The notes: a model not told the origin generated them from the letters alone. Shown: positions 44,332-53,028, numbered from the stretch's first letter. The stretch is DNA of 64,000 nt from Rosistilla oblonga (GCF_007751715.1 NZ_CP036292.1:682001-746000); one strand, 5' to 3'. Numbers and translations: made by a program.

Positions 44332-45533
44332 ATGATTGGGTATAGCGAATCTATCGAATCGAAAATGCGACACCTATATGAGTCGCTCAACGAAAAGGAC
44401 CGTCGGCGGTACGCGGCAATCGAGGCGGAAAAACTTCCGCATGGCGGAACGGAATACATCGCGAAACTGTTTGACTGCGATCCTAAAACCATCCGACATG
44501 GCAGTCGCGACATCGAAGCGTTGCCTTTTGATGAGGCAAAACGACGGGTCCGAAAAAAGGGGCGGGCAGGCCGAATGCTAGCTGCTCGCAGCCGGGCCTC
44601 CTCGACGCGATCCGAAAAGAGATCGAAACTGAAACAGCTGGCTCGCCAGTGACTCCGGGCGAGCTTTGGACGAATCGCTCATGCCGTGATCTGTCCAAGA
44701 TCATTGAAGAGCTCGGCTTCGTAGTATCGCCCAACACGATCGATCGTCTGCTCCGCGAAGAGCTTGGGTTGGGTAGGCGACAAGCACTCAAGGACGTTGC
44801 AATTGGCAGTGCACCCGACCGTGATGCCCAGTTCCAGCGGATCGCCGAACTCCGTAGGCACTACCATATGCGCGATTGGCCCATCATTAGTATCGATACA
44901 AAAAAGAAGGAAATGCTCGGCAATTTCCATCGTCAGGGCGTCTGCCGAACCAGTGGACGCGTCCACACCTTCGACCATGACTTCCCATCTGCCGGCGAAG
45001 GGAAAGTGATCCCCTACGGAGTATACGACGTGAGGACGAACGCAGCCTTGATGACGCTCGCGCGTGGATCGGACACGGGCGAACTGGTGGGAGATTCGAT
45101 TCGCATGTGGTGGAACCGGATGGGGAGGTATCGTTACGATGGAGCCAAGCAAATGTTGATACTGGCCGACAGCGGCGGCAGCAATGGTTGCCGCGTGCGG
45201 CTATTCCATGAACAACTCTGGAAGATATCAGAGCACTTGGGGATCACGCTTCGCGTCGCACACCTCCCGTCCTATTGCTCGAAATACAACCCCATCGACC
45301 ACCGCTTGTTCTGCCATGTTACCAGGTCACTCAAAGGCGTGGTGTTTCACAGCATAGGAGCGATTCGCAACGCGGCATCTCGAACAGCCACGAGCACGGG
45401 GCTGCAGGTTAAAGTAGCAATTTTGAAACGGATTTATCGGCGTGGAGTACAGGCGACCGAGCGATTCTTAAACGGAGATTATATCCGGCACGACGCCGAG
45501 CTCCCAAAGTACAATTACACCACAACGGGCTAA
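44332..45533 (+). CDS. ISAzo13-family transposase made by probable -1 frameshift
   Basis: The first frame (44332-44652) encodes the N-terminal DNA-binding part with LNEKDRRRYAAIEAEKL. The second frame is open from 44559 to 45533 and encodes the catalytic part of DDE_Tnp_ISAZ013 type, with SIDTKKKEMLGN (first Asp), ILADSGGSNG (second Asp) and YNPIDHRLF, where family members usually have Glu (PIEHRLF). The frames join at A AAA AAG (44553-44559), a classic -1 slippery site in the correct phase. The fused product would be about 400 aa, the normal family length. AAGGAG lies 6 bp before the ATG. The Glu-to-Asp change may reduce activity. Confidence 0.85.
44553..44559 (+). promoter_or_regulatory. 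Slippery heptamer A AAA AAG
   Basis: In the frame of the N-terminal part the codons are AAA (44554-44556) and AAG (44557-44559), preceded by A. A -1 slip enters the frame that stays open to the end of the catalytic domain. The first frame otherwise ends at 44652. Confidence 0.7.
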
Positions 45534-45582
45534 CCCCGTCCCGGGAATTAATTTCTGAGCCGTCCCTAACAGACAAAACCGG

Positions 45583-45648
45583 AGGTTTCAGCACTCTTTT
45601 TGAGCGGGCCGGTTTCTCAATGAATCTTGGCACCTTTGATTTCGTCGG
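45583..45648 (+). repeat. Dispersed element A, copy 4
   Basis: Copy with TTTCAGCACTC, GAGCGGGCCGGTTTCTCAA and CACCTTTGATTTCGTCGG. It lies just after the IS, in the 330-bp gap before the next gene. The rest of the gap (45650-45850) shows nothing recognisable. Confidence 0.6.
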
Positions 45649-45864
45649 TCTGTAAATTGTAAATTTTACATCTATTTGAAACGATCGGAGCGTGACAGCA
45701 AACGGTCGGAACAACCTAGCCCCCTTAGTTGGTTGCCTAAATCTCCAGCCCTTCCAGTTAGCATCGTCATCAATGATTGGCATCCGGTTTGCTAATCTTC
45801 GCTTTTGAGACGCGGCACCTGTTGTGTCGCGGCAAGACACCAATCCCTTCATGGAGGAAGAGAG

Positions 45865-46422
45865 ATGATTTTAATGCTTGCAGTTTTGATGACGGTCGCA
45901 AACGATGCTCCGCAAATCTCAAATGGTCGATTTGAACAGTCTGTCAAGACTTCGGGACTTCCGTCGTCCTGGTTGTTTACTTCACTCCCATCGAAACATC
46001 ACCTTGTAACATACCGAACCAAGGTGGTCGGCGAAGGTGATCAGGCGTCTAATGCTCTCGCGATTCACGTCGCAGGCGGTCACCCCGACGAGAGTGTCGC
46101 TTACAATGCACATCAAGAGCTGAAGGGGCTGGCTGTCGGTAAAACGTATCGCGTGTCTGCTAAGATGACTGCGAGCGGCCTCTCCACTGCGCCGATGATT
46201 GTTCTGGAATGCCTTAACGCAAACGGTGGCAAGCATCTCGGATTCGCGCGGTCTGAAGAACGGCGACTATCCGGCGATGTCACTGCATGGGAGCGGTTCG
46301 AGACTGACATCACGGTCCCGGAAGGGACAGCAGTCGTACGACTACGAATTGGAATTCCTGCAAAGGGAAACGCAGGAGGGACGGCTGTGATTGACGACGT
46401 CGAAATCGCGGAAGTCAAATAG
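45865..46422 (+). CDS. Hypothetical protein with a carbohydrate-binding-like fold (185 aa)
   Basis: Starts with a short hydrophobic segment (MILMLAVLMTVANDAPQ) that may be a signal peptide, and continues as an all-beta domain. The pattern NGRFEQSV..SGLPSSWLF, GKTYRVSAKMTA and the C-terminal AVIDDVEIAEV is typical of CBM4/9-like jelly-roll domains. The start is fixed by GGAGGAAGAGAG directly upstream of 45865. It stops 20 bp before attC-5. The ligand is unknown. Confidence 0.75.
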   Translation: MILMLAVLMTVANDAPQISNGRFEQSVKTSGLPSSWLFTSLPSKHHLVTYRTKVVGEGDQASNALAIHVAGGHPDESVAYNAHQELKGLAVGKTYRVSAKMTASGLSTAPMIVLECLNANGGKHLGFARSEERRLSGDVTAWERFETDITVPEGTAVVRLRIGIPAKGNAGGTAVIDDVEIAEVK

Positions 46423-46442
46423 CAGACGCTCTTCAATTAGAG

Positions 46443-46535
46443 ACCGAACAATGTGATTCCTGTGGAGCGACGGTGGTGGTGCGATTTCATTTGAATCGTC
46501 AACTCTCGCCGCGCTCTGATCGTGGAAAGTATTTT
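46443..46535 (+). other. attC: attC-like recombination site 5 (degenerate)
   Basis: Left arm CCGAACAATGTGATTCC then GGAGCGACGG; right arm CTCGCCGCGCTCTGATCGTGG. GAGCG-a-CGG pairs with CCG-CGCTC, but the outer arm pairing is weak and the 3' AACGTT-type end is altered to GGAAAGTA. Confidence 0.42.
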
Positions 46536-46569
46536 GCAATGAAATTTACCGGACCTCACGGAGTACGCC

Positions 46570-47052
46570 ATGCATCAAATAGCGTTCGCAACGATACTGG
46601 TTTTGTGCAGCAGCATCTTTTCGCCAACGGCACTCGCCGGGCGTTCAATCACGTTGTTCAACGAGATCGACGAAAAGACCGGCCATGACAATCACATGGT
46701 CGCGGTAGAGTTGTTTGGCGATCGCGCCGAAATCACCTACTGTCACGGCACTGATATTGTCGACATCTTGCCGCTGATTCGTTTCTTGCAGGATGGAAGC
46801 GACCACGCAATCACGTTAAGGCGTGTTCATATCCGTGAGATTGACGTTGAGAGACGCGGTTGGGTTATTGTTTGGATTTTCAACCGAATCAAGGATTCCG
46901 CACCCAGCATTTTGGTCTATTCCTCGAACGACGTTTCCCAACGCACCGCGATGTCGATCGGTCGTTCGTTCAGGGCGATGCGAAAGGTTCCAGTTGTCTA
47001 CCGTTCTCGGGATGAACTCATGGAGTTCTACACGGATGAAACCACGGAATGA
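46570..47052 (+). CDS. Secreted hypothetical protein (160 aa)
   Basis: Signal peptide (FATILVLCSSIFSPTALAG) followed by a small alpha/beta domain with ITLFNEIDEKTGHDNH and a basic patch RSFRAMRKVPVVYRSRDEL. No family was recognised. It begins 35 bp after attC-5 and is followed by element A copy 5 rather than an attC site. Codon use and A+T content resemble other cassette genes. Confidence 0.68.
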   Translation: MHQIAFATILVLCSSIFSPTALAGRSITLFNEIDEKTGHDNHMVAVELFGDRAEITYCHGTDIVDILPLIRFLQDGSDHAITLRRVHIREIDVERRGWVIVWIFNRIKDSAPSILVYSSNDVSQRTAMSIGRSFRAMRKVPVVYRSRDELMEFYTDETTE

Positions 47053-47077
47053 AAGGACTGCCCCCAAGATATGCAGA

Positions 47078-47140
47078 TCTCAGGACTCTGTCAGGCGGGC
47101 TGGTTTATCAGGGAGTCTTGTCACCTTTGATTTCGCCGGC
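47078..47140 (+). repeat. Dispersed element A, copy 5
   Basis: Copy with GGACTCTGTCAGGCGGGC, GGTTTATCAGGGAGTC and CACCTTTGATTTCGCCGGC. It ends 33 bp before the lipoprotein gene. Confidence 0.62.
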
Positions 47141-47172
47141 AGTGAAGAGACTCAGCACGTTAGGGGGGCGTC

Positions 47173-47808
47173 ATGCAACGATTCGGCATTCTTCTTTTTG
47201 TCTTCGTCGCCGGATGTCGTGAGCAGCCAGATCCGCCGGCAGCGGCAACTCCACAGGTGCAGCGGGTTGACAAGGTTGTGGGAACCGAAGGGCATTCTGC
47301 CAACGGACCTCAGCTTTCGGAAGCAATCGTTGGTGGTATTGTGCTCACGCCAAAAGTGGTCATCGATGGGAAGCTCTCGCTGCTTCTTCCTGAGGATTTC
47401 TCGGAGATGGATGAGGAGAGGCTGAAGCTCAAATATCCGAACGAGCTGCGACCAACGCTTGTGTACACCAACGAATCAGCAGCAATCAACGTCGCCATTA
47501 ATCACACGACGAAGCGGATGCGACGGAGTGAGATCGACGCGTTCCATAAAAAGATGGAAGGCACGTACCGCAAATTCCATCCGACGGCAACATGGTTCCA
47601 TAGCGGTGTTGTCGACATCGACGGGCGCGACTGGATAAAACTAGATTTGCGGACCCCCGCAAGCGATACTGAAATACGTAACATCATGGTCGGAACATCG
47701 GTGAAGGGACGGCTGTTACTTGTATCTTTCAACGTCACCAAGCAACTGGAGGACCAGTGGCTTGAGGCAGCGGAGGCAATTATTCAGTCGCTTCGCGTCC
47801 GAGATTAG
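47173..47808 (+). CDS. Hypothetical lipoprotein (211 aa)
   Basis: Lipobox FVAGC at residues 11-15 after a short hydrophobic stretch, so probably a lipoprotein. The mature part starts with a Pro/Ala-rich linker, then a domain with LLLPEDFSEMDEERLKLKYP and VGTSVKGRLLLVSFNVTKQL. The layout resembles small PsbP/DUF1795-like folds (KLSLLLPEDF..M and a C-terminal ..SLRV), which is only tentative and similar to the protein at 42782. It is the last cassette-like gene before the backbone resumes. Confidence 0.7.
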   Translation: MQRFGILLFVFVAGCREQPDPPAAATPQVQRVDKVVGTEGHSANGPQLSEAIVGGIVLTPKVVIDGKLSLLLPEDFSEMDEERLKLKYPNELRPTLVYTNESAAINVAINHTTKRMRRSEIDAFHKKMEGTYRKFHPTATWFHSGVVDIDGRDWIKLDLRTPASDTEIRNIMVGTSVKGRLLLVSFNVTKQLEDQWLEAAEAIIQSLRVRD

Positions 47809-47878
47809 CCGAAGTGGATTGAATGCTGCATCTCGCCGCCCCGTCGCAACGCAACGTTGGAGTAGCTAAGGTGTGGGG

Positions 47879-47953
47879 ACTCTTGTAGGCGGGGCCGGTC
47901 GAATCTGACGTCAGCGCGTGACGTGTCCACCCGGATGCATGAAAACGTTATCA
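47879..47953 (+). repeat. Partial element A (copy 6) and a half attC-like site
   Basis: ACTCTTGTAGGCGGGGCCGGT (47879-47899, as pattern) matches the 5' half of element A. CCACCCGGATGCATGAAAACGTTATC at 47928-47953 resembles the right arm of an attC site, with no left arm. This marks the downstream edge of the accessory region. Confidence 0.38.
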
Positions 47954-47982
47954 CAACTTTACCGTTCTGATGCCAAGCAAGG

Positions 47983-49782
47983 TTACGCGGCGTCTTTGCC
48001 TTGTTGGCGGAGCAGGCGTTTCATTCGCTTCCGCTCCGCTTTGCTCATCGAGGACCAGTCGATGTTGTCGACGTCCACCGATTCGTCTTCCGCGGCATGA
48101 TGTGATTCGGTGTGGTCGTCTTGTTCGTAGTCGTCGTTTTGCCAGTTGTCGTTTTGAGTCTCGTCCTCGTAAGTCTCGTCCTCGTAAGTCTCATCGTCGT
48201 TTGAATCTACTTCGGCCGCCGGCTTGGCCTTGCGGCTGAACCAGCCCTTGCTCTTGGCTGGTGCTACGTCCTCTTGAGTTTCATCGGTTGCGTCGTCGCT
48301 CGATTCTTCATCGGTCGCCGCGGGCTTGGCCTTGCGACCGAACCAACCCTTGCGTTTGGCGGGTGCTTCGTCGTCGTCGGCCGGTTCATCATCGGACTCC
48401 CCTGCCCCATCCTCTGCGGCAGGCTTGGCCTTGCGACCGAACCAACCCTTGCGTTTGGCGGGTGCTTCGCCGTCGTCGGCTTGTTCGTCATCGGAGTCCC
48501 CTGCCCCATCCTCTGCGGCAGGCTTGGCCTTGCGGCTGAACCAACCCTTGCGTTTGGGCGGTGCTTCGCCGTCGTCGGCTTGTTCGTCATCGGAGTCCCC
48601 TACCCCATCCTCTGCGGCAGGCTTCGCCTTGCGGCTGAACCAACCCTTGCGTTTGGCGGGTGCTTCGTCGTCGTCAGCTTCGCGGGCGACTTCACGCTCT
48701 TCGTCGTCGATTGGCTGGTCGGTCTCGTCGGCGGCTGGCTTCGGTTTGCGGCGGAACCAGCCTCGCTTAGCGGGCTGTTCTTCCTCTGGCTCCGGTTCCG
48801 TTTCTGCGGCGGCGGGCTTTTTGCGCGAGCGCGATGGTTTGGGAGCTTCAGCTGGTTCGTCGAGCGCTTCGCGGTCGAGGTGTTTGCGGCCGAATCGCGG
48901 CAATCGCAGCCGTCCGTTTTGGCCGTCGGTCTGGTTCAATCCGCGGACGTCGCGGTAGATCGAACGGAGGTAGGTGATCAGCGACAGGAAGACGGCGATG
49001 CGGCCGATCAGGGGGCCAGCGCCGAAGACCATGGCTGTCGCCAGCGGACCGGCTTCGATAAAGTTCCAGCGGATTGGCAGGCGCGAGGCGACGGCGACCG
49101 ACCCGGTGACCAGCCAGAAAGCGGCGGCGGGGCTGTGCCGCATCTCGATCAACAGCCGCGCGGTCATCGCAAATCCGGCAACGCACAACAGCAGCCGCAA
49201 CCAATCGCCGCCAGCCATCGGAGCGCGGCCTGCCAGCAGCGTATCGAGAATCGCACCGCACCAATCGAGGGTGCCTGCGATCGAATCGACACTTAATAGG
49301 ATCAGCATCGCCATCACAGGACGCCAGATTCGATAATGGCCTCGATAATCGTCGGCACGATGGCGGCGCAGTTGGTAGATCAGGAAACCGACACCAGCGG
49401 AAAGGGCGAGCGAAATCGAACCAAACCAGCCGCCGAAGCTGGCCGGATTGTCTAACCGCAGCGGTCGGGCGAGTTCGGGGTATTGGTACAGCGGGGCCCA
49501 GGTCATGCTCAGGTAGTGGCCGGTGATCAACAGGCAGACCGCCAGCAGTGCGAACGATTTGACTGCCAGCAGCGATCGTCGTCGGACGGGGACCAGTTCG
49601 AACCACCGCGCACGCAATCGGCGTTGGACTCGGGCGCCGTAAGCGGCTGGGGCGGTGCGCGATGCGGCCGACCGCAGCTTGGTTTGGCTGCGCGGCGTGT
49701 CGCTAGCCGGATCCAGCGAGAGGATCTGGGCTGAAATCATCCGGCGACGGCGGCTCTGAAGGGATCTGCGATCGTGACTCAT
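47983..49782 (-). CDS. Membrane protein with a C-terminal tail of 33-residue repeats
   Basis: About 599 aa from the ATG at 49782 (the frame extends 22 codons further). A basic N-terminal region is followed by six hydrophobic segments between about residues 65 and 280 (for example SFALLAVCLLITGHYL, VMAMLILLSVDSIAG, IAVFLSLITYLRSIY). The C-terminal half is cytoplasmic-looking and disordered, with six units around KRKGWFSRKAKPAAED separated by acidic DSDDEQADDGEA blocks. Four of the units are nearly identical at 99-bp spacing in DNA. The tail ends with a basic MSKAERKRMKRLLRQQ. No family was recognised. Function unknown; the alternating charge suggests a binding or phase-separating tail. Confidence 0.85.
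   Translation of the reverse strand: MSHDRRSLQSRRRRMISAQILSLDPASDTPRSQTKLRSAASRTAPAAYGARVQRRLRARWFELVPVRRRSLLAVKSFALLAVCLLITGHYLSMTWAPLYQYPELARPLRLDNPASFGGWFGSISLALSAGVGFLIYQLRRHRADDYRGHYRIWRPVMAMLILLSVDSIAGTLDWCGAILDTLLAGRAPMAGGDWLRLLLCVAGFAMTARLLIEMRHSPAAAFWLVTGSVAVASRLPIRWNFIEAGPLATAMVFGAGPLIGRIAVFLSLITYLRSIYRDVRGLNQTDGQNGRLRLPRFGRKHLDREALDEPAEAPKPSRSRKKPAAAETEPEPEEEQPAKRGWFRRKPKPAADETDQPIDDEEREVAREADDDEAPAKRKGWFSRKAKPAAEDGVGDSDDEQADDGEAPPKRKGWFSRKAKPAAEDGAGDSDDEQADDGEAPAKRKGWFGRKAKPAAEDGAGESDDEPADDDEAPAKRKGWFGRKAKPAATDEESSDDATDETQEDVAPAKSKGWFSRKAKPAAEVDSNDDETYEDETYEDETQNDNWQNDDYEQDDHTESHHAAEDESVDVDNIDWSSMSKAERKRMKRLLRQQGKDAA
48305..48705 (-). repeat. Four tandem 99-bp coding repeats
   Basis: Near-identical 99-bp units with the landmark ACCAACCCTTGCGTTTGG begin near 48340, 48439, 48541 and 48640. 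They encode the KGWF..KAKPAAED units of the membrane protein. Such repeats can change in number by slippage or recombination. Confidence 0.85.
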
Positions 49783-50007
49783 GGGCCCGGTGAATAGGGG
49801 TGGAGCTGCAATCGCTGGCCGGTTTGCGTCGGTCCAGCGAGAGCGCAATCGGGAGAGTAGCGAAAACGGGAGGTTGGAGCCAACAGCAGCCTGAAACGTT
49901 CGCTTTTGCGAAAATCGAATTTTGCCAAACGGGGAACGAAACCTAGGCTTGGGGTGAGTACCGCTGTTGACCCCGCAACATTACGCTAAGCCCCCTGCGT
50001 CTCCCAT

Positions 50008-52224
50008 ATGATCGATACGACCCCGACTTCTAAACCCAGTCAGCCCGCCGAAAACCCTCCTCTAGCCGGCGCTGTCGATGGAATAGAACGGATTTCTAGC
50101 CTGTTGGGAGATCTGAACCGTTTGCCCTCGGGGACGGTCGCCAGTCGGCAGGAGTACGACGCCGATGGGGCACACGAGAATCAATTGCTAGCGGTCCGTT
50201 TGGGCGTCGCGACTTCGCTGTTCTATTCGCTGCGTTGCAAGCATCGCCAAACCGCCGACCACAGTTTGCGGGTCGCGTTGGGGTGTTCGGTCTGGGCCGA
50301 CCGGCTGCAATTGCCGGCGGAACTGCGCGACCGATTGGAGGTTGCCGCACTGCTGCACGATATTGGCAACATCGCCACGCCCGATCGCGTGCTGAAGAAA
50401 CCGGGCCATCTGAGCAACGATGAGCGGTTGATCATGGATCAGGCTCCCGATGTCGCCTGCGAAATCTTGGCTGGTTGTTGCAGCGACGAAGGCTTGTTGG
50501 ACATCCTCCGCTACAGCCGTCATTGGTACAGCGGAGGGAACGGCAGCGGGCAGGTTCAGGGTGACGATCTGCCGTTGGGAGCTCGGATGTTAGCGATCGT
50601 CGAGTCGTTTGATTCGATGACGACCGATCAAGTTTATCGGCGTGCCTTCAGCCAAGAGCGGGCTGTGGCCGAGTTGTTTCAGTGTGCGGGAAACCAATTC
50701 GATCCCGATCTGGTCCGCGATTACGCGGCCTTGTTGGAGAATCGGCCCGAGTTGATGTACGCCTCAGCGGCGCGTCGCTGGTTGCAGGATCTGCAGGGCG
50801 ATTCGTCGAACCGCTTCTGGTCGGCGGCTCCGGAGAAAACAGGTGCTGCGGCGGGAGAACGCCAGACAAGGCAGCTGCTGTTCCACCAACATCTGCTCGA
50901 CACGATGTGCGATGGCGTGGTTGCGATCGATGGCGAGGGGGTGATCACGCACTGGAACTACGCCTTTGAAAGGATGACTAATATCGCCGCCGACGCGATG
51001 ATCGGGCAGGTCTGGTCCGATTCGTTGATTCGTTGGGACGATGCCCGCGCCAGTTCCGGCGATGTAGCGAGCTTGAGTAAATGCCTGACGACGGGCGGCC
51101 AAACCAGGCGGCGGATGCGGATGGGATTGCCCGACGGGAAGGAGGTTCCCGTCAAAGTGAACTTCATTCCGATTCTCGGAGAGGAGAATCGGGTGCAGGG
51201 AGCGTTGGCGATCATCAACGACATCTCGCAAGAGGAATCGCTGGAACAGAAGGTCCAGTCGCTGCACGTCAAAGCGACTCGCGACGGTTTGACCGGCGTG
51301 GCCAATCGCGCCGAATTCGATCGGGCGTTGGGCGACGTGGTCGAATTTGCTGCCGCGGGCAAGGGGCCGGCGAGTCTGATCCTTTGCGATATCGATCGAT
51401 TTAAATCGGTCAACGATAACTACGGTCACCAGGCTGGCGATGACGCGCTGATCAGCTTCTCCTCCGTCTTGGTCCGTCACAGTCGCGATGGCGACTTGGT
51501 GGCTCGTTATGGCGGCGAGGAGTTTGCGTTGCTGTGTCCCGGTTGCGACAACGCCACCGCGGCGAAACGGGCAGAGACGATCCGCAGCGATCTGGAGCGA
51601 ATCACGCAACCGTCGCTGGCGAACAAATGTATCACCGCCAGCTTTGGCGTGACCGAATATCAATCGGGCGACACCGAATCGACGATCGTCGCGCGGGCCG
51701 ATCGAGCGCTTTACAAAGCCAAAGAAAACGGCCGCAACCGCGTCGTGCAGCTCGGTTCGGGGCTGCGTGAACCTGTCGAATCGGTGAGCGAACGATCCAA
51801 GGGTTGGTTCCAGTGGCTGCTGACGCCGTCGAAGTCGGATCAGGTGACGGCTAAGTTGGTGACGCGAGCACCGGTCGAGATGGTGATCGAAAAACTGCGC
51901 GGCTTTATCGCCGACCACAACGCGGAAATCCTCAAGGTCAAAGACCAGCAATTGGAGTTGCGGTTGGATGTCCGAACGTCGCTGCATGGCCGCCGCAACG
52001 CCGATGGCGTCTCTGCGTTTCATCTGCTGGTGAACCTCGGGGAACGCCAAGTCCCCACCGGACCTCACGGAGGGGCATCGCAGCTGATGGAGACGGTGAT
52101 CGACGCCAGTGTCAGTCCTTGGCGGAGTCGCGATCGCCGCAACCGCGAGGTCAAAGGGGCGTGCCGCAACGTGGTCGCCAGTCTGAAAAGCTATCTGATG
52201 GCCGATTACGCCCAGCGACCGTAA
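50008..52224 (+). CDS. HD-domain / PAS / GGDEF signalling protein (putative diguanylate cyclase)
   Basis: A 738-aa cytoplasmic protein. Residues about 60-240 are an HD-GYP-like domain: HDIGN keeps the HD pair, but the later MDQAP and SRHWYSGGNGSG replace the usual His and GYP motifs, so phosphodiesterase activity is doubtful. A PAS domain follows (about 290-400, GVVAIDGEGVITHWN). The GGDEF domain (about 415-575) has RYGGEEF and an RDGD I-site five residues upstream, so it should make cyclic di-GMP with product inhibition. A unique tail of about 150 residues follows (ELRLDVRTSLHGRRN). Probable output: switching between surface and motile states. Confidence 0.9.
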   Translation: MIDTTPTSKPSQPAENPPLAGAVDGIERISSLLGDLNRLPSGTVASRQEYDADGAHENQLLAVRLGVATSLFYSLRCKHRQTADHSLRVALGCSVWADRLQLPAELRDRLEVAALLHDIGNIATPDRVLKKPGHLSNDERLIMDQAPDVACEILAGCCSDEGLLDILRYSRHWYSGGNGSGQVQGDDLPLGARMLAIVESFDSMTTDQVYRRAFSQERAVAELFQCAGNQFDPDLVRDYAALLENRPELMYASAARRWLQDLQGDSSNRFWSAAPEKTGAAAGERQTRQLLFHQHLLDTMCDGVVAIDGEGVITHWNYAFERMTNIAADAMIGQVWSDSLIRWDDARASSGDVASLSKCLTTGGQTRRRMRMGLPDGKEVPVKVNFIPILGEENRVQGALAIINDISQEESLEQKVQSLHVKATRDGLTGVANRAEFDRALGDVVEFAAAGKGPASLILCDIDRFKSVNDNYGHQAGDDALISFSSVLVRHSRDGDLVARYGGEEFALLCPGCDNATAAKRAETIRSDLERITQPSLANKCITASFGVTEYQSGDTESTIVARADRALYKAKENGRNRVVQLGSGLREPVESVSERSKGWFQWLLTPSKSDQVTAKLVTRAPVEMVIEKLRGFIADHNAEILKVKDQQLELRLDVRTSLHGRRNADGVSAFHLLVNLGERQVPTGPHGGASQLMETVIDASVSPWRSRDRRNREVKGACRNVVASLKSYLMADYAQRP

Positions 52225-52404
52225 ACTGGAGGGTTAAGGGGCGAGCGATGCCGCTGGCGGCGGGGCTGGTCTCGCCGTGGTTTGGAACGCTTGCAGGCCC
52301 CTTGTCGCGGCCGACGGCTACTCTTATGGTGCCTAAATAGGGTGCTGCGACAGCAGCCCCGCGACCTCATGCAAACCCTGGCACTTGATAAACGGAGAGA
52401 CATC

Positions 52405-53028
52405 ATGGCTTACGAATTGCCTGCACTTCCTTATGCTCACGACGCATTGGCACCACACATCGATGCTCGCACGATGGAGATCCACCACGGGAAACACCAT
52501 CAGGCTTACATCACCAAAGTCAACGACGCGATCGCCGGTACCGATCTGGAAAGCAAGTCGATCGAAGATCTGATCTCCGATCTCTCGGCCGTTCCCGCCG
52601 ACAAGCTGGGTGCGGTTCGCAACAACGGCGGTGGACACGCCAATCACTCGTTGTTCTGGACCGTGATGGGCCCTGGATGTGGCGGTGCTCCCAGCGGCGA
52701 CCTGGCGGCTGCGATCGACAGCGACCTGGGCGGATTGGAAGCATTCAAGACAGCGTTTGCCAACGCCGGAGCGACTCGCTTTGGTAGCGGTTGGGCTTGG
52801 TTGTACGTCAGCGAAGGCAAGTTGAAAGTTGGCAGCACCGCCAACCAAGACAGTCCTTTGATGGGCGAAGCCGTTGCCGGTATCGGTGGCACGCCGCTGC
52901 TGGGCTTGGACGTTTGGGAACACGCCTACTACCTGAACTACCAAAACCGTCGCCCCGACTACATCAACGCCTTCTGGGAAGTTGTTAACTGGAGCGCTGT
53001 TGCCGATCGTTTTGCAGCGGCCAAATAA
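52405..53028 (+). CDS. sodA: Superoxide dismutase, Mn-type
   Basis: Converts superoxide to oxygen and hydrogen peroxide. The 207-aa protein has all four metal ligands: His27 in EIHHGKHH, His of HANHSLFW, Asp and His of [17 protein letters not shown] and the Gln in TANQDSPL point to the manganese form. The start is fixed by GGAGAGAC 7 bp before the ATG and by the conserved [10 protein letters not shown] beginning; the frame extends upstream into the gap. No signal peptide, so cytoplasmic. It is a single gene ending in a terminator. Confidence 0.96.
   Translation: MAYELPALPYAHDALAPHIDARTMEIHHGKHHQAYITKVNDAIAGTDLESKSIEDLISDLSAVPADKLGAVRNNGGGHANHSLFWTVMGPGCGGAPSGDLAAAIDSDLGGLEAFKTAFANAGATRFGSGWAWLYVSEGKLKVGSTANQDSPLMGEAVAGIGGTPLLGLDVWEHAYYLNYQNRRPDYINAFWEVVNWSAVADRFAAAK

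Larger units (their letters stand above)
44249..45566 (+). mobile_element. ISAzo13-like insertion sequence, complete (1.3 kb)
   Basis: Terminal inverted repeats are GGGACGGCTCA-AAATTAA-TCCC type: about 24 bp at 44249-44272 and its complement at 45543-45566, with few mismatches. Both ends are flanked by TAA (44246-44248 and 45567-45569), a likely 3-bp target duplication. Without the IS, the flanks rejoin attC-4 downstream sequence to element A copy 4. It carries one transposase in two overlapping frames. Confidence 0.85.

Noticed and set aside
31800-48000. Integron integrase gene near the attC-like sites
   Set aside because: No tyrosine recombinase pattern was found in any gene of the window; the only recombinase is the DDE transposase.
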